From Hymenobacter mucosus (GTDB lineage Bacteria > Bacteroidota > Bacteroidia > Cytophagales > Hymenobacteraceae): a stretch of 64,000 nt of DNA. Of the stretch, positions 51,127 through 57,917 are shown piece by piece. The notes under the pieces were generated by a model. That model searched no databases, was not told where the DNA came from, and saw only the letters and a list, made by a program, of their open reading frames with translations. The position numbers and the translations under genes are program-made. The stretch lies in NCBI RefSeq assembly GCF_900188255.1, contig NZ_FZNS01000006.1, forward strand, positions 248,001 to 312,000, in the 5' to 3' direction. Within the stretch, counting starts at the first letter, position 1; each line of letters begins with the position of its first letter.

Positions 51127-51774
51127 CTATCGAACGTTGCCGCCAGCATCTCCGCCGCTCGGGCGAGAATCGGTGGAGGTGTTAGGCTCACGGCTGCTAT
51201 CGGTGGTGTTGGCAGCAGTATCAGAATACACCGTTGCCGACGTTTCAGCATCTTCGTGCTTGCCAGGGGTAGGCTGTGAGGCCGATGGCTGCTCAACGGG
51301 AGGGGTAGCTGCCGATGTGGCTTCGGTTGGCTCGCCGGTAGTTTCTACCACTGTGGGGCGCGTCTTCTCCCACTCAGCAAACTTGTCTAGCTCTTCTTTG
51401 ATCGTCGTGCTAAACCAAGCAACTAAAGCTACGTCGTCCAACAGGCCCAGTACTGGAATGAAATCTGGGATCAGGTCAATTGGGCTGAGGAAGTAGATGG
51501 TCACGGCTATAGCCGCAATTACTGTGGAATTGGGCAGGCCTGTGTACTCACCTGCTACCGATGAGCGAATCAGACGGAACATTGTCTGCAAGGTATCCCA
51601 CGCTTCATGCGCTAGCGACCCAAGGTCCTTCTTCTCACTCGCTTTAGTATACGCATCGTTCAGCAACTGCTTCATGCGTGTAGGCTTCTGCAGATAGTCT
51701 TCGGCTTTGCCCAAGAACTTTTTGAACAGGGGGGAGGAGGCAATCTGGTCGCCCTGGGGATTTTGCTTATCCAT
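51127..51774 (-). CDS. DUF1232 (YkvA-like) membrane protein
   Basis: A 215-residue protein with the DUF1232 core at about residues 84-120, including the typical Y-F-L-S-P-I-D-L-I-P-D-F-I-P-V-L-G-L-L-D-D. This is a membrane-associated hydrophobic hairpin. The N-terminal 80 residues are helical and charged. The C-terminal 70 residues are a disordered tail rich in Thr, Ser, Pro, Glu and Ala. The biochemical function of the family is unknown. The stop codon abuts the palindrome at 51051-51126. Confidence 0.85.
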   Translation of the reverse strand: MDKQNPQGDQIASSPLFKKFLGKAEDYLQKPTRMKQLLNDAYTKASEKKDLGSLAHEAWDTLQTMFRLIRSSVAGEYTGLPNSTVIAAIAVTIYFLSPIDLIPDFIPVLGLLDDVALVAWFSTTIKEELDKFAEWEKTRPTVVETTGEPTEATSAATPPVEQPSASQPTPGKHEDAETSATVYSDTAANTTDSSREPNTSTDSRPSGGDAGGNVR

Positions 51775-51881
51775 GAGTACGGGAAAGTAGGGAGGAGTAG
51801 AAATGTCAAATTGAGGGCATAAGCCCAGCGGTTTGCTATACTATTTCAGGGCAAAATAGTTTTGCTGAGCTTTGAGTGCTC

Positions 51882-51929
51882 TTCAAGCAAAAGCCCCGTT
51901 TCAATGAAGAAACGGGGCTTTTGCTTGAA
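51882..51929 (-). terminator. Terminator after the NlpC/P60 gene
   Basis: A perfect 21-base stem (51882-51902 with 51909-51929) with a six-base loop contains AAAAGCCCCG and its complement. It lies 20 bases past the minus-strand stop at 51949. Symmetrical A and T tracts allow action in both directions. Confidence 0.85.
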
Positions 51930-51948
51930 AAGTCAGGGGTACACTAGT

Positions 51949-52560
51949 CTAATTGCTTTCCACGCGGCCAGCGGCGTAGAAATTGCGGCTATAGTAGGCC
52001 TGTGTGAGGGAGCTTACCATAACGCCACCACCGCAAGCAGAGTGAGCAAATTTGCCATCCTTTAGATAGATGCCAACGTGGTAGATGGGCTGTCCCGGAC
52101 CCCGGCGGAAGAACACTAGGTCGCCGGTTTGCATTTCGTCTTTCTGCACGTGCTTCACCTTCTCAAACATGGAGCGGGAACTGCGTTGCAGTGTAATGCC
52201 GTATACTTCCTTGAAAACCCGGGTTACAAAGCCGGAGCAGTCGGTGCCGCTCTTGCTATTACTACCGTAACGGTAAGGAGTGCCCAACCAGGAAACTACT
52301 GTAGCTAGGAGGGTCTTGTTGTCATCGTAGCTAGGCTCAATGCCCAGACGAGTCGCGTATTTAGTGTATTCTGTTGAGTCAGAAGAAGTAAGCAGGCCAG
52401 TAGCATGAGGTTCCTCGGTGGCAAAGAGGCCGCTGAGCAAAGAAGCTTGCTGGGATACTAAGGATGCCGAACTTTGAGCAGTAGTGGCAGGTGTGTTTTC
52501 GAAGAAAAAGGAGAGGACCATCGAGGCCGCGGCGAGGCAATACAGAATGCTGTTTTTCAT
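51949..52560 (-). CDS. NlpC/P60 family cell-wall peptidase
   Basis: A predicted exported peptidoglycan endopeptidase (C40), 203 residues. The leader covers about residues 1-28 (ending TTAQS). The catalytic cysteine is C108 in G-T-D-C-S-G-F-V, with the histidines at H161 (Y-H-V-G-I-Y) and H173 (F-A-H-S-A). The substrate is most likely the peptide stem of peptidoglycan, which such enzymes cut between gamma-D-Glu and the diamino acid. The region between the leader and the catalytic domain (29-80) is short and has no recognised binding domain. Confidence 0.9.
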   Translation of the reverse strand: MKNSILYCLAAASMVLSFFFENTPATTAQSSASLVSQQASLLSGLFATEEPHATGLLTSSDSTEYTKYATRLGIEPSYDDNKTLLATVVSWLGTPYRYGSNSKSGTDCSGFVTRVFKEVYGITLQRSSRSMFEKVKHVQKDEMQTGDLVFFRRGPGQPIYHVGIYLKDGKFAHSACGGGVMVSSLTQAYYSRNFYAAGRVESN

Positions 52561-52877
52561 TGTCCGTCGAGGGGTGGTAAAAAAACTAATCGGGGGCTAC
52601 CGACGAGCTGAACGCGTACTACTTCTTTCGATAGGCTAAAAACCTGGGAACACGAAAAAGAAAGACAAAAAGGAGTTTCTTCTGTCGGGTTTTTGCTCCT
52701 GTTGAGCTACTTGCCGATTGTTAAAGCTAACCCTAAAGAATTGGCTAGTCCAAACTTTTAGGGTGAATTAGGTGAAAAAACATGATTATGTACAATGTTT
52801 TTGCCTAAAAATTCAAGAGGAAAATGCAACCTGGTTCGTCATCTTGCACGTATAGACTGCCCTGTTTTTTTGTATAT
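52561..52877. other. A+T-rich intergenic region with no clear gene
   Basis: This 317-base stretch between divergent genes carries no convincing reading frame, RNA or TAnnTTTG promoter on either strand. The only structure noted is CCCTAAA (52731-52737) with its complement TTTAGGG (52757-52763). The leaders of the NlpC/P60 gene and the next gene must lie here. Confidence 0.5.
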
Positions 52878-53252
52878 ATGGAATTCCCACGTATTGTTGA
52901 AAATTCGCCCTTTGCCCGGGTGGCTCGCCTCAAGCTACGGGCCCGTAGCGTTGCTATGGTGCTGGGACAGAGCATACATTTAAGTGGCGCTACCCGCGAA
53001 GAATTCTTGCAAGACCCCTACTGGGTAGCCCACGAAATGGAACACATTCGGCAGTTTCAGGAACATGGCAGGATGGGCTTCTTATGGCGCTACCTCCGCG
53101 ACTGGGCCCGGCACGGCTATTACAATATTCCCTTTGAGGTTGCTGCCCGTGAAGCAGGGGAGCGGGACGCTCATCTGTATGCCCAAGGCCGAGCCCTGCC
53201 TACTCCAGATCAGCGCCATCCCTCACCTGCCGTAAAAAGCAAAAACAGCTAG
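52878..53252 (+). CDS. Small HExxH-containing protein (DUF4157-like)
   Basis: A 124-residue protein with the zincin-like motif H-E-M-E-H at residues 52-56, embedded in W-V-A-H-E-M-E-H-I-R-Q-F-Q-E-H-G. This resembles small DUF4157-type proteins whose motif may bind zinc. No third ligand or partner domain is obvious, and the protein is too short for a full peptidase. The ATG at 52878 is preferred to ATG 52824, because the added residues would be a poor leader. No signal peptide. The function is unassigned. Confidence 0.6.
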   Translation: MEFPRIVENSPFARVARLKLRARSVAMVLGQSIHLSGATREEFLQDPYWVAHEMEHIRQFQEHGRMGFLWRYLRDWARHGYYNIPFEVAAREAGERDAHLYAQGRALPTPDQRHPSPAVKSKNS

Positions 53253-53320
53253 TCCCCACCCGTCTCTGCATCAAGCAGAGTAGGCAGGAAACGAGCTGTT
53301 GTCTACTCTGCCCTATTTAT

Positions 53321-54070
53321 CTATAGGGAAGCAAGGCGGCCTCCATCGAGCACCAGCGTTGTGCCGTTCATAAAGTTGGCTTCGGAAGAAGCAACAAAGC
53401 AGATGGCTGCGGCCAGCTCCTCCGGAGTGCCTACTTGGCCCGTTACTTTTTCCTTTCCACTTTTCACATTGGGGTTACTCCAAAGCATGGCTGTATCAAC
53501 GGCTCCGGGGGCCACGGCATTGATGCGGGCATGGGTATGAGGAATTTCGAGACTTACGCCGCGGACGAAAGCCTCAATAGCTCCTTTGCTGGCAGCGTAA
53601 GGAGCCACGTTAGGAGTAGACTGGTGAGCGTGGACTGAGCTAACCGCTACAATGGCGCCGCCTTTCATGTGGGGCAGGCAAAGCTGAGTTAGTCGGAACA
53701 AGGCCCGCAGGTTAATATGCATGAGCGTATCCCACGCCTTCGGTTGGAGCTTTAGGATTGGCTCAAACGTCATCATGGCTGCATTGTTGACGAGCACATC
53801 AATTCGTTGCCACGTCTTGCAAATGCGCTCTACGGCCCGTACCAAATGAGCATCTTTGCCTACGTCGGCGCTAATGAAGATTGCTTGGCCCCCGGCCGCT
53901 CGAATAGTGCGTACTACTTCGCGGCCCTCTTGGGCATCACGCCCCAGCACAGCCACGCAACCTCCTTCTTGGGCTAGGCGCAAAGCCGTAGCCCTTCCTA
54001 TACCCGCGGTACCTCCCGTAACGAGGCACACCTTGTTTTGAAAACGCTGGGGAAATGAGGGGGTAGACAT
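53321..54070 (-). CDS. Short-chain dehydrogenase/reductase
   Basis: A cytoplasmic NAD(P)-dependent oxidoreductase of the classical SDR family, 249 residues. The cofactor motif T-G-G-T-A-G-I-G is at 18-25, and N-N-A-A follows at 95-98. The catalytic set is N120, S144 or S145, Y158 and K162 (in Y-A-A-S-K). The late P-G-A-V-D-T segment and the C-terminal D-G-G are as in 3-oxoacyl-ACP reductase-like enzymes. The substrate cannot be told from sequence. It stands alone. Confidence 0.9.
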   Translation of the reverse strand: MSTPSFPQRFQNKVCLVTGGTAGIGRATALRLAQEGGCVAVLGRDAQEGREVVRTIRAAGGQAIFISADVGKDAHLVRAVERICKTWQRIDVLVNNAAMMTFEPILKLQPKAWDTLMHINLRALFRLTQLCLPHMKGGAIVAVSSVHAHQSTPNVAPYAASKGAIEAFVRGVSLEIPHTHARINAVAPGAVDTAMLWSNPNVKSGKEKVTGQVGTPEELAAAICFVASSEANFMNGTTLVLDGGRLASL

Positions 54071-54354
54071 AAAATCAAGCTAACGTGCAAGCACAACAGT
54101 GTGGCTTAGCAAACGTGCCTGGGCTACACTAGTTGCGCAAGCACCAATACCGCGGTTCTGTCAGTACGTATTGGCCTCACTTAGCTGCTATTGTTTTAAT
54201 GACTACCAAAGTCGCATCGGGCTAGGATAGCATTGAACTTCAGAGGAAAGAAGCGAAGCAGCCACAACTTTTCGGGGCGTTTTCACGAATAGGGGAGGGG
54301 CACGCTTCTAGCGAGCCAGATATGTATTTATCAAACCTAACATTGCCACCCATC

Positions 54355-54927
54355 ATGGAAAACAAGCAAAACCAGCCCTCGAATGGCTCTGCCCAGAATG
54401 GTTCTTCTAATAGCAAATCGGCTTCTTCGCAGCAACCAGTAAACGCCGAAGTAAATTCTGACAGCATTCCTGCTACCTCAGCCTCTACTGCCGACAGCAG
54501 CCGCGCACCTCGTCCATCAGGTAGCCGCGGTAAAGCAACAAGCACCGCAGAAACGTCGGACCAAGCTAGCAGTCAGGAAAGCCAGTCAGGTCAGCAAGGC
54601 CAGCAGAAGTCATGGCTGGATCAGCAGCAGTGGTTAAAAAATATTGACGTAAACCAGCTACCCCAGCAGCTAAAAGACATCAGCAGCAAAGCCGCTGAGC
54701 AGGTGAATAAACTCACGCCCACGCAGAAAGTGATTGGGGGCGCTATCCTGGTAAGCGGTCTGAGCTGGCTGGCTCTGCGCTCCAAGAGCAACTCATCGAA
54801 AGGAGAAATCTATCAGCCCTACCGCGGCGCTAAGGATAGCTCTTCGAAGTGGAACAGCAGCAATGAATCGGTATACCGGGGCGCTTCCCAAGGCTACGCC
54901 GACGACGATTACGCTTCCGACTTGTAA
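54355..54927 (+). CDS. Hypothetical single-pass protein with Gln/Ser-rich N-terminus
   Basis: A 190-residue protein whose first 85 residues are low-complexity (Ser, Gln, Asn, Thr, Ala). A helical stretch (about 86-121) precedes one membrane helix (about 126-142), then a Ser/Asn/Gly-rich tail ending in a run of Asp. No family is recognised. The ATG at 54355 is chosen over ATG 54322. The terminator at 55005-55043 lies 77 bases after the stop. The composition suggests a disordered, membrane-tethered protein. Confidence 0.6.
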   Translation: MENKQNQPSNGSAQNGSSNSKSASSQQPVNAEVNSDSIPATSASTADSSRAPRPSGSRGKATSTAETSDQASSQESQSGQQGQQKSWLDQQQWLKNIDVNQLPQQLKDISSKAAEQVNKLTPTQKVIGGAILVSGLSWLALRSKSNSSKGEIYQPYRGAKDSSSKWNSSNESVYRGASQGYADDDYASDL

Positions 54928-55004
54928 GCAACGATAGGCAATAAGCCATACAATAGCTGAGTAAAAGCCGTGGATTTAGGCAGTACTACTCGGTAAAAAG
55001 ACAC

Positions 55005-55043
55005 AAAAAAGCCCTGATAAACAGCGTTTATCAGGGCTTTTTT
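55005..55043. terminator. Two-way terminator between the hypothetical gene and tRNA-Thr
   Basis: An 18-base perfect stem (55005-55022 with 55026-55043) and a three-base loop contain AAAAAAGCCCTGATAAAC and its complement. It ends the plus-strand gene at 54927. On the other strand it lies seven bases beyond the tRNA 3' end, so it can serve both. Confidence 0.9.
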
Positions 55044-55049
55044 ATCGAG

Positions 55050-55122
55050 AGCCTCTTATTGGACTCGAACCAACGACCTGCTCATTACGAATGAGCTGCT
55101 CTACCAGCTGAGCTAAAGAGGC
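55050..55122 (-). tRNA. tRNA-Thr (anticodon CGU)
   Basis: A 73-base cloverleaf. The acceptor arms GCCTCTT and AAGAGGC are at the two ends, with a T discriminator at 55050. The D arm reads A-G-C-T-C-A-G-C-T-G-G-T-A-G-A-G-C, the anticodon stem is G-C-T-C-A / T-G-A-G-C, and the T arm contains GGTTCGAGTCC. The anticodon (55087-55089 on the plus strand) reads CGT, decoding ACG threonine. CCA is not encoded. A promoter box lies just upstream. Confidence 0.95.
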
Positions 55123-55153
55123 ATTTCCTAGCCGGCGGATCCGGTAGGGGCAG

Positions 55154-55185
55154 CAAAGATAGGAAGGCTGGTAAACAACACGCAA
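55154..55185 (-). promoter_or_regulatory. Promoter for tRNA-Thr
   Basis: On the minus strand TTG (55185-55183) is followed after 21 bases by TATCTTTG (55161-55154). The predicted start is about 25 bases before the tRNA 5' end at 55122. Confidence 0.65.
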
Positions 55186-55270
55186 GCCGCCGCCGTATTT
55201 TTTTCGGGTCCAGACTCATTAACTACCCCCTAACTACTGGCTGGGGTTAGGTTATCAACGTAGTAGGTAT

Positions 55271-55735
55271 ATGAAAAACAAGACAACCTCCGCTCACATT
55301 GTGCAGGCACTGGGCAGCGGCTTAGCCGGAGCACTAGCTCTGAATGTAGTGCACGAAGCCATACGGCAGGTGCGCCCGCAGGATGCACCACGTATGGACA
55401 TCTTAGGAAAGCGCGGCCTTCGTCGGCTACTAGCGAAGGCCAACGCCTCGCAGCCAACCGAGGACACGGCCTACGTGCTCACTATGCTAGGCGACCTAGT
55501 GAGCAATGGCTTATACTACAGCTTGGTAGGTAGCGGCCCAGGAGTATGGTGGCGCGGAGCAACTTTAGGAATAGCAGCCGGCGTGGGTGGAGTTGTGCTG
55601 CCTGGCCCCATGGGTTTAGGACAAGCTCCTAGTAACCGCACCCCTCAAACAAAAGCCATGACCGTAGCTTGGTACTTACTGGGTGGATTGGCTGCGGCTG
55701 GCGTTTCTCAGGCATGGAGCAGCAAGCGCCGCTAG
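55271..55735 (+). CDS. Hypothetical small membrane protein, 154 aa
   Basis: A 154-residue protein with glycine-rich hydrophobic segments at about residues 11-29, 78-112 and 130-147, and short charged loops between. No enzymatic motif is seen and I do not recognise the family. A 14-base intergenic gap separates its end from that of the convergent secreted gene. Codon use resembles neighbours. Confidence 0.6.
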   Translation: MKNKTTSAHIVQALGSGLAGALALNVVHEAIRQVRPQDAPRMDILGKRGLRRLLAKANASQPTEDTAYVLTMLGDLVSNGLYYSLVGSGPGVWWRGATLGIAAGVGGVVLPGPMGLGQAPSNRTPQTKAMTVAWYLLGGLAAAGVSQAWSSKRR

Positions 55736-55749
55736 CTTAGCCGCTGGCT

Positions 55750-56448
55750 TTACATATCAGACTTTGCGCCCTGGTACCATGTATTGTACTGCTGCACAAT
55801 CTTAGCAATGTCTCGTTTGCGGTAGCGGCCAGCTCGTAAATCGGTGGCTAGGGCTGGGTAGTCGGCAAAATAGGTAGCTGCGTCTTGGCGTAAATCCCAC
55901 CAGGAAACCTCTTCTAAGCGTTTTGCCCCGGCCCGGTAAGCTACTATGCAACGGTTAGAGCTTTGGGAAGCAAACTCCGCTTCCTTACGGCTTAAGGGCC
56001 CAAAAGTGGGGTATTTCTTATCCCAGCTCTGCGGAATTAGGAGCAAATCTGCTTGCCTACGAGGCCAAACCGGCAGGTACGCGTAGTCGTAGAGTTGCAC
56101 CTCACCAGCAACAAGTTGTCGCAAAAAGCCGCGGGAAGGAATGTTAGACCCGTCCTGGTAGAACGGTAAGGCTACGTAGCGTATCAGCTTGTCCTGCTCG
56201 TAGTAGCAATACCCCGCCAATTGATACGCATCAAGCACCAAAACTTCTTCTCCGCGAAGAGGCACAAACTCGACGCGCATCTGCTGTAATAATCTATCGC
56301 GCAAAATGATAGCGCCCTTTAGCGTGTCGCCGCCAGCTGTAAGCACGTAGCCGAATGCCGGCTTCTGGGCCATAGCCGTGGTTCCGGCGAGGAGTAAGCA
56401 ACTAAATGCGGCTGAATGAACCAGCGCGGGTAATAGCTTGGGTAACAT
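55750..56448 (-). CDS. Hypothetical secreted protein, 232 aa
   Basis: A 232-residue protein with a signal peptide (about residues 1-28, ending TAMAQ) and a mature part rich in Tyr, Leu, Arg and Gln, with no recognised domain. The opening of the mature part (G-Y-V-L-T-A-G-G-D-T-L-K-G) resembles short beta-hairpin starts common in secreted Bacteroidota proteins of unknown role. There is no lipobox and no C-terminal sorting domain. The 5' end faces a 334-base gap. Confidence 0.65.
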   Translation of the reverse strand: MLPKLLPALVHSAAFSCLLLAGTTAMAQKPAFGYVLTAGGDTLKGAIILRDRLLQQMRVEFVPLRGEEVLVLDAYQLAGYCYYEQDKLIRYVALPFYQDGSNIPSRGFLRQLVAGEVQLYDYAYLPVWPRRQADLLLIPQSWDKKYPTFGPLSRKEAEFASQSSNRCIVAYRAGAKRLEEVSWWDLRQDAATYFADYPALATDLRAGRYRKRDIAKIVQQYNTWYQGAKSDM

Positions 56449-56782
56449 AACGGACGGATAGAAAGGGTGACAAGAAACCAGACCTAGTATAATGCGTGCT
56501 GGTTCTGGTGGCTATATACGTGATAATGTATGGTTTTACTACAAGTTTGCCATGGTTGATTGCGTTGGGAGCGTGCACAGGCAAAGCTGATTGACTCGGC
56601 CTGGAAATGCGCCACAGCACCCATCCGCATGGCTACTCTTCCAAACGGCGTGCTGGGCGGCTATTTTTCAGTGCATAGAAGCTGTTGAGTTAGTCAAGTA
56701 AACGCAAACAACCGGATTTCAGGTGATAGGAGCAGTAGTGGGCCAATGCTAAGCCGCGCCGCCTGTTACCTTTGCCGCCGCT
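56449..56782. other. Intergenic region between divergent genes
   Basis: This 334-base stretch holds the leaders of two divergent genes. Apart from the -7 box for the methyltransferase at its right end (56767-56774), I see no reading frame, RNA or repeat of note. Confidence 0.5.
56767..56774 (+). promoter_or_regulatory. -7 box close to the FkbM gene start
   Basis: TACCTTTG at 56767-56774 matches TAnnTTTG and lies only eight bases before the ATG at 56783. If used, the transcript would have almost no leader. A TTG at -33 is not evident, so confidence is limited. Confidence 0.45.
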
Positions 56783-57559
56783 ATGATGAAACCTCTCCGC
56801 AAACTCCTGATTCGTGCGCTTGGCTTCGAGCGGTATATCCGCTTTGTGAGCCACGTATACCTGCGGCTGGTAGGGGCTGGCTGGGGTAAGAAGCAGTACC
56901 CCGAGCTGTTTTTTCTGCAGAAGATAGTACGCCCAGGTTTCGTTTGTATTGATATCGGGGCCAACCTGGGGTACTACTCCGTCGCGCTGTCTCGCCTAGC
57001 GGGCCCAAGCGGCAGGGTGCTGGCCGTAGAGCCCATCCCCGATTTTCAGGCTATTTGGCAAGACAACGTGCGCTTAAGCGGAGTGGACAACCTTACGCTG
57101 CTACCTTATGCCCTGGGCGGACAAGCCACTATAGTACAGATGGGAACCCCGGAGCGCGACGGGCTGCTGCATCATGGCATGACGAAGGTGGCCGCAAGCA
57201 ACACACAAGAGCATTATGCCCGCACCTACGACGTACCTATGCGAGTTCCAGACGAACTGTTTGGGGGCCTCGGGCGCTTAGATTTTGTGAAATGTGATGT
57301 CGAAGGCTTCGAGTTTGAGGTGTTTCGGCACATGCAGCACACGCTCCGCCGCTTTCAGCCGCTCATCCAGACGGAGCTAAACGGGCTGGAAAACCGACAG
57401 GCAGTCACTACTTTGCTTGCCGAGCTTGGCTATAAACCATTTGTGCTTTCCGAGCGTTTGGAGCTTATACCGTGTTCTGCTGCACAATTAGCCAGTGCAG
57501 TCACAGCCGATTTTTACTTTCAACCTGAATCATCCCCCATTTCCTCTGCTCGCCCATGA
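56783..57559 (+). CDS. FkbM family methyltransferase
   Basis: An S-adenosylmethionine-dependent methyltransferase of 258 residues. Motif I is present as C-I-D-I-G-A-N-L-G-Y-Y-S (about residues 54-65), followed by V-L-A-V-E-P-I-P and the typical later F-V-K-C-D-V-E-G-F-E. FkbM-type enzymes methylate sugar or secondary-metabolite hydroxyl groups; the substrate is unknown. Its stop overlaps the start of the DUF4834 gene by four bases (ATGA at 57556), so the two are translationally linked. Confidence 0.88.
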   Translation: MMKPLRKLLIRALGFERYIRFVSHVYLRLVGAGWGKKQYPELFFLQKIVRPGFVCIDIGANLGYYSVALSRLAGPSGRVLAVEPIPDFQAIWQDNVRLSGVDNLTLLPYALGGQATIVQMGTPERDGLLHHGMTKVAASNTQEHYARTYDVPMRVPDELFGGLGRLDFVKCDVEGFEFEVFRHMQHTLRRFQPLIQTELNGLENRQAVTTLLAELGYKPFVLSERLELIPCSAAQLASAVTADFYFQPESSPISSARP

Positions 57560-57843
57560 CCACGTTTCTTTTCGTCCTCCTTGTCCTGTTCTTCCTTGCT
57601 CGCTTTGTGCTGCCGGTTGTGCTACGGCTGGTGGTGGGCAATTTCGTGAAGCAACAGGCGCGGCGCTACGGGCAAGGGTTTGGCGGCGCACAGCCGTTTG
57701 AGGGCGGCTATACTGAGCCACAGCGCCCCACCAACGGGAGCGGTTCTTCCGTGCACGTTGACTATGTGCCGCCGCGCCAGAAACCCCGTCCATCTAAAGA
57801 CTTCAAGGGGGGCGAGTACGTAGAATTTGAAGAAGTCAAGTAA
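57556..57843 (+). CDS. DUF4834 family small membrane protein
   Basis: A 95-residue protein with an N-terminal membrane helix (about residues 4-27) and a polar tail that ends with the family feature G-E-Y-V-E-F-E-E-V. This matches the Bacteroidota family DUF4834, of unknown function. Its ATG overlaps the stop of the methyltransferase gene. A terminator follows at 57859. Confidence 0.8.
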   Translation: MTTFLFVLLVLFFLARFVLPVVLRLVVGNFVKQQARRYGQGFGGAQPFEGGYTEPQRPTNGSGSSVHVDYVPPRQKPRPSKDFKGGEYVEFEEVK

Positions 57844-57858
57844 GACTGTTAAGAAAGC

Positions 57859-57897
57859 AAAAAGGGCCTTCTGCACTACGCAGGAGGCCCTTTTTTT
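57859..57897. terminator. Two-way terminator after the DUF4834 gene
   Basis: GGGCCTTCTGC (57864-57874) pairs with GCAGGAGGCCC (57880-57890), with one T-G wobble, and A and T tracts on the two sides. It separates the convergent DUF4834 and DUF5686 genes. Confidence 0.85.
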
Positions 57898-57917
57898 GTA
57901 TGCCATCCTGCTGCCTC

